Position numbers and translations under genes: made by a program. Shown here piece by piece: positions 62,199-64,000 of a stretch of 64,000 nucleotides of DNA. The first letter of the stretch is position 1; every line of letters starts with the position of its first letter. The stretch lies in contig JACIWA010000002.1 of assembly GCA_014361195.1 (NCBI GenBank), forward strand, positions 130,310-194,309, in the 5' to 3' direction. The DNA comes from Thermoplasmatales archaeon (GTDB lineage Archaea; Thermoplasmatota; E2; UBA202; JdFR-43). The notes under the pieces were generated by a model. The model did not search any database. It was given only the letters and a program-made list of their open reading frames with translations, and had not been told where the DNA came from.

Positions 62199-63326
62199 TT
62201 GTCGCTAGATCCATCCGCTGCAAAATATTTGATTAAGGGAAAAATAAGAGTTGAAGGGATAGTTGATAAATCGGACGTAATAGGTGCAATATTTGGCCAA
62301 ACCGAAGGACTTATAGGCGAGGAGTTAGATTTAAGAGACTTACAAAAATCAGCAAGAATAGGAAGAATAGAGGTTGATATAAAGCATTTGCAAGGTAAAA
62401 GCGAGGGAGAATTTACACTTACCTCTGCCCTGGAGAAAGTTGAGACGGTTTTGATAGCATCCGCAATAGAAAGCGTTGATAGAATAGGTCCTTGCAAGGC
62501 GGAGCTGAAAATTGAGAAAGTAGAGGATATAAGAATTGCAAAGAGAAAGAGAGTTGTTGAAAGAGCAAAGGAAATATTGGCGGAAATAATGAAGCAGGAT
62601 AAGGAGGAGATGCCGGACTTAGTTGAAGAAATAAGGCAATCTGTGCAGGTTGAGGAAATAACATATTATGGGAAGGAGCGCCTGCCTGCAGGGCCAAACA
62701 TTGATAAGAGCGATGCGATAATAATTGTTGAAGGGAGGAATGATGTTGTTAATCTCCTCAGGCATGGGATAAAAAATGTAATAGCGGTTGAAGGGACAAA
62801 CATACCTCAGACAATAATTGATTTGTGCAATGAAAAAATTGCCACCGCATTTGTTGATGGGGATAGAGGAGGAGAGCTTATTTTAAGAGAATTGCTTCAA
62901 GTTGCGGATATAGATTTTGTTGCAAGAGCCCCTCCTACAAGAGAAGTAGAGGAATTGAGTTATAAGCTTGTTATGAAAGCTTTGAAAAATAAGATACCAG
63001 CGGAGCAATATCTTGAAAATATGGGAATAAAAAAGGAAAAGAAGAGTGAGCTTGGAGAATATGATAAATTATTTGAGGAAATAAGAGAAAAACATATAGC
63101 GGTTTTTCTTGATGATGATGGAAAGGAGATTAAAAGGATAGAAACGGAGAAATTGATTGAGGAAGTTGGGAAAACAAAGCCAAAAACAATAGTTTTTGAT
63201 GGAATTATAACTCAAAGACTGCTTGATCATGCGTTTGAGAATAAAGTAAAGAAAATTGTGGCTACCGCAATGGGAGAAGTTACAAAAGTTCCAAAAAATC
63301 TTGAAATACTTACAGAGAAGCAATAA
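62199..63326 (+). CDS. dnaG: Archaeal DnaG-like primase/exosome subunit
   Basis: About 375 residues. The N-terminal FGQTEGLIGEELDLRDLQ motif is archaeal DnaG-specific; the Toprim domain has IIVEGRNDVVNLL (Glu) and FVDGDRGGE (DxD). Archaeal DnaG is part of the RNA exosome and may make primers. The frame starts with ATG at 62184, but GGAGGTGG (62186-62193) is an ideal SD for the TTG at 62199, giving the family-like start MSLDPSAAKYLIK; 62199 is preferred, though not proven. Confidence 0.94.
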   Translation: MSLDPSAAKYLIKGKIRVEGIVDKSDVIGAIFGQTEGLIGEELDLRDLQKSARIGRIEVDIKHLQGKSEGEFTLTSALEKVETVLIASAIESVDRIGPCKAELKIEKVEDIRIAKRKRVVERAKEILAEIMKQDKEEMPDLVEEIRQSVQVEEITYYGKERLPAGPNIDKSDAIIIVEGRNDVVNLLRHGIKNVIAVEGTNIPQTIIDLCNEKIATAFVDGDRGGELILRELLQVADIDFVARAPPTREVEELSYKLVMKALKNKIPAEQYLENMGIKKEKKSELGEYDKLFEEIREKHIAVFLDDDGKEIKRIETEKLIEEVGKTKPKTIVFDGIITQRLLDHAFENKVKKIVATAMGEVTKVPKNLEILTEKQ

Positions 63327-63327
63327 A

Positions 63328-63858
63328 ATGTATTCACAGAAAGTAATGGATCATTTTTTGAATCCGAGGAATAAAGGTAGGCTGAAGGATGCGGATGCGG
63401 TTGGAAAAGTTGGAAATCCTGTCTGCGGGGATGTGATGTACATTTACATAAAAGTTAATGATAATAGAATAGTTGATATTGGATGGGAAACAATGGGATG
63501 TGCAGCAGCAATTGCAACATCATCAATGCTGAGTGAGCTTGCAAAAGGAAAAACTCTTGAAGAAGGAATGAAGATAAGCAGGAAGGATATAGCGGATGCA
63601 CTTGAAGGACTTCCTCCAATAAAAATGCATTGTAGCAATCTTGCAGCTGAAGGACTTCATAAGGCAATTGAAAATTACAGAAACAGGGAAAAAATAATGG
63701 AGGAATTTTCAAAAATTGTTGGGGAAAAAGATGCAAAAGCTCTCTGGCAGGCAGGAATAGCAAGCATTGATGAGTTAAGAAAAACTTCAATAGAAGAAAT
63801 TTCAAACATAATAAGTGCTGAGGGAGTGAGCAGGATAAGAGAATATTTCAAAAAATGA
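63328..63858 (+). CDS. iscU: IscU/NifU-type Fe-S scaffold with C-terminal extension
   Basis: A 176-residue protein. The scaffold domain (1-125) has the three cluster ligands in NPVCGDV, GCAAAIA and MHCSNLA. The last 50 residues ([21 protein letters not shown]...) resemble a helix-hairpin-helix unit, not the usual NifU ferredoxin or Nfu parts. The start is the ATG at 63328 right after dnaG; the longer frame from 63256 lies in dnaG. Its stop overlaps the next ATG. Confidence 0.9.
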   Translation: MYSQKVMDHFLNPRNKGRLKDADAVGKVGNPVCGDVMYIYIKVNDNRIVDIGWETMGCAAAIATSSMLSELAKGKTLEEGMKISRKDIADALEGLPPIKMHCSNLAAEGLHKAIENYRNREKIMEEFSKIVGEKDAKALWQAGIASIDELRKTSIEEISNIISAEGVSRIREYFKK

Positions 63859-64000
63859 AAGGTAAAGTAATAGTTTTAACGGGCGATGGCAAAGGAAAAA
63901 CAACCTCCGCCTTTGGGTGCGCCCTCAGGGCGGCGGGGCATGGCAAAAGGGTTGTAGTTATTCAATTTATGAAAGCAAAGCCGAGCGGGGAGGAAATGGT
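63855..64000 (+). CDS. cobO: Cobalamin adenosyltransferase, CobO/BtuR type (3' end cut)
   Basis: Starts in a 4-nt overlap with the scaffold gene and runs off the window after 48 codons. [21 protein letters not shown] is the P-loop of CobA/CobO-type ATP:corrinoid adenosyltransferases, followed by [12 protein letters not shown] and QFMKAK as in the family. It makes adenosylcobalamin and its intermediates. Confidence 0.85.
   Translation, partial: MKGKVIVLTGDGKGKTTSAFGCALRAAGHGKRVVVIQFMKAKPSGEEM

Overview
The window is a gene-dense, AT-rich stretch of an archaeal chromosome. The archaeal markers are split RNA polymerase subunits A' and A'', RpoH, TFS, ribosomal proteins P0/L12/L1/L30e, Alba, GatE, archaeal DnaG, Dph6, Trm1 and archaemetzincin. 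The unsplit RpoB, the smc-scpA-scpB cluster, the peptidases and the peptide-fermentation enzymes (glutamate dehydrogenase, ADP-forming acetyl-CoA synthetase, aminotransferase) suggest an anaerobic, peptide-using member of the Thermoplasmatota. That placement is inference. Many first genes of operons lie about 24-29 nt from a TATA-like box, as expected for leaderless mRNAs, whereas internal genes use Shine-Dalgarno (SD) sequences or 4-nt stop/start overlaps.

Layout. 1-4.6 kb: cysS (cut by the edge), TFS, a C25-type (gingipain-like) lipoprotein and a small unknown protein. 4.7-9.5 kb: smc-scpA-scpB. 9.5-11.3 kb: L1-P0-L12 on the minus strand, followed by a possible lysine-rich mini-gene. 11.5-17.2 kb: a PPC/DUF296 protein, then an oxygen-defence island (rubrerythrins, Lrp regulator, peroxiredoxin, ferritin, superoxide reductase, rhodanese-monooxygenase fusion, rubredoxin, flavodiiron protein). 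17.2-31.4 kb: aminotransferase, Dph6, CNNM/CorC protein, a bacterial-type NAD-dependent DNA ligase, malic enzyme, Toprim protein, M14 peptidase, an NSS symporter with a 31-residue partner, a decayed IS transposase, a radical SAM protein and GatE. 31.4-33.1 kb is a graveyard of decayed genes. 33.1-38.3 kb: HD protein, a CitD-CitE fusion, a tRNA-Leu with an apparent T-loop intron, archaemetzincin, glutamate dehydrogenase, an MgtE-like transporter and Alba. 38.3-40.4 kb: a broken C25/beta-helix surface protein. 40.4-51.2 kb: AmrS, THEP1 NTPase, Trm1 and the RNA polymerase operon rpoH-B-A'-A''-L30e-nusA.

The most unusual region is 51.3-54.7 kb. It starts with the 3' end of a tyrosine recombinase whose tail resembles integron integrases. 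It continues with HNH nuclease, aspartyl protease, restriction endonuclease plus methyltransferase and a decayed ORF, punctuated by three related 80-95 bp elements that begin AG(C/A)G(T)ATAACA-like and end near GTTATACGC. This looks like a remnant integron or cassette array in an archaeon.

54.9-64 kb returns to housekeeping: fused ADP-forming acetyl-CoA synthetase, a Pta-N/DRTGG protein, asparaginase, MFS transporter, alpha/beta hydrolase, frameshifted polyprenol-kinase-like and thymidylate-kinase-like genes, DnaG, an IscU/NifU-type scaffold with a C-terminal extension, and the start of a cobalamin adenosyltransferase gene.
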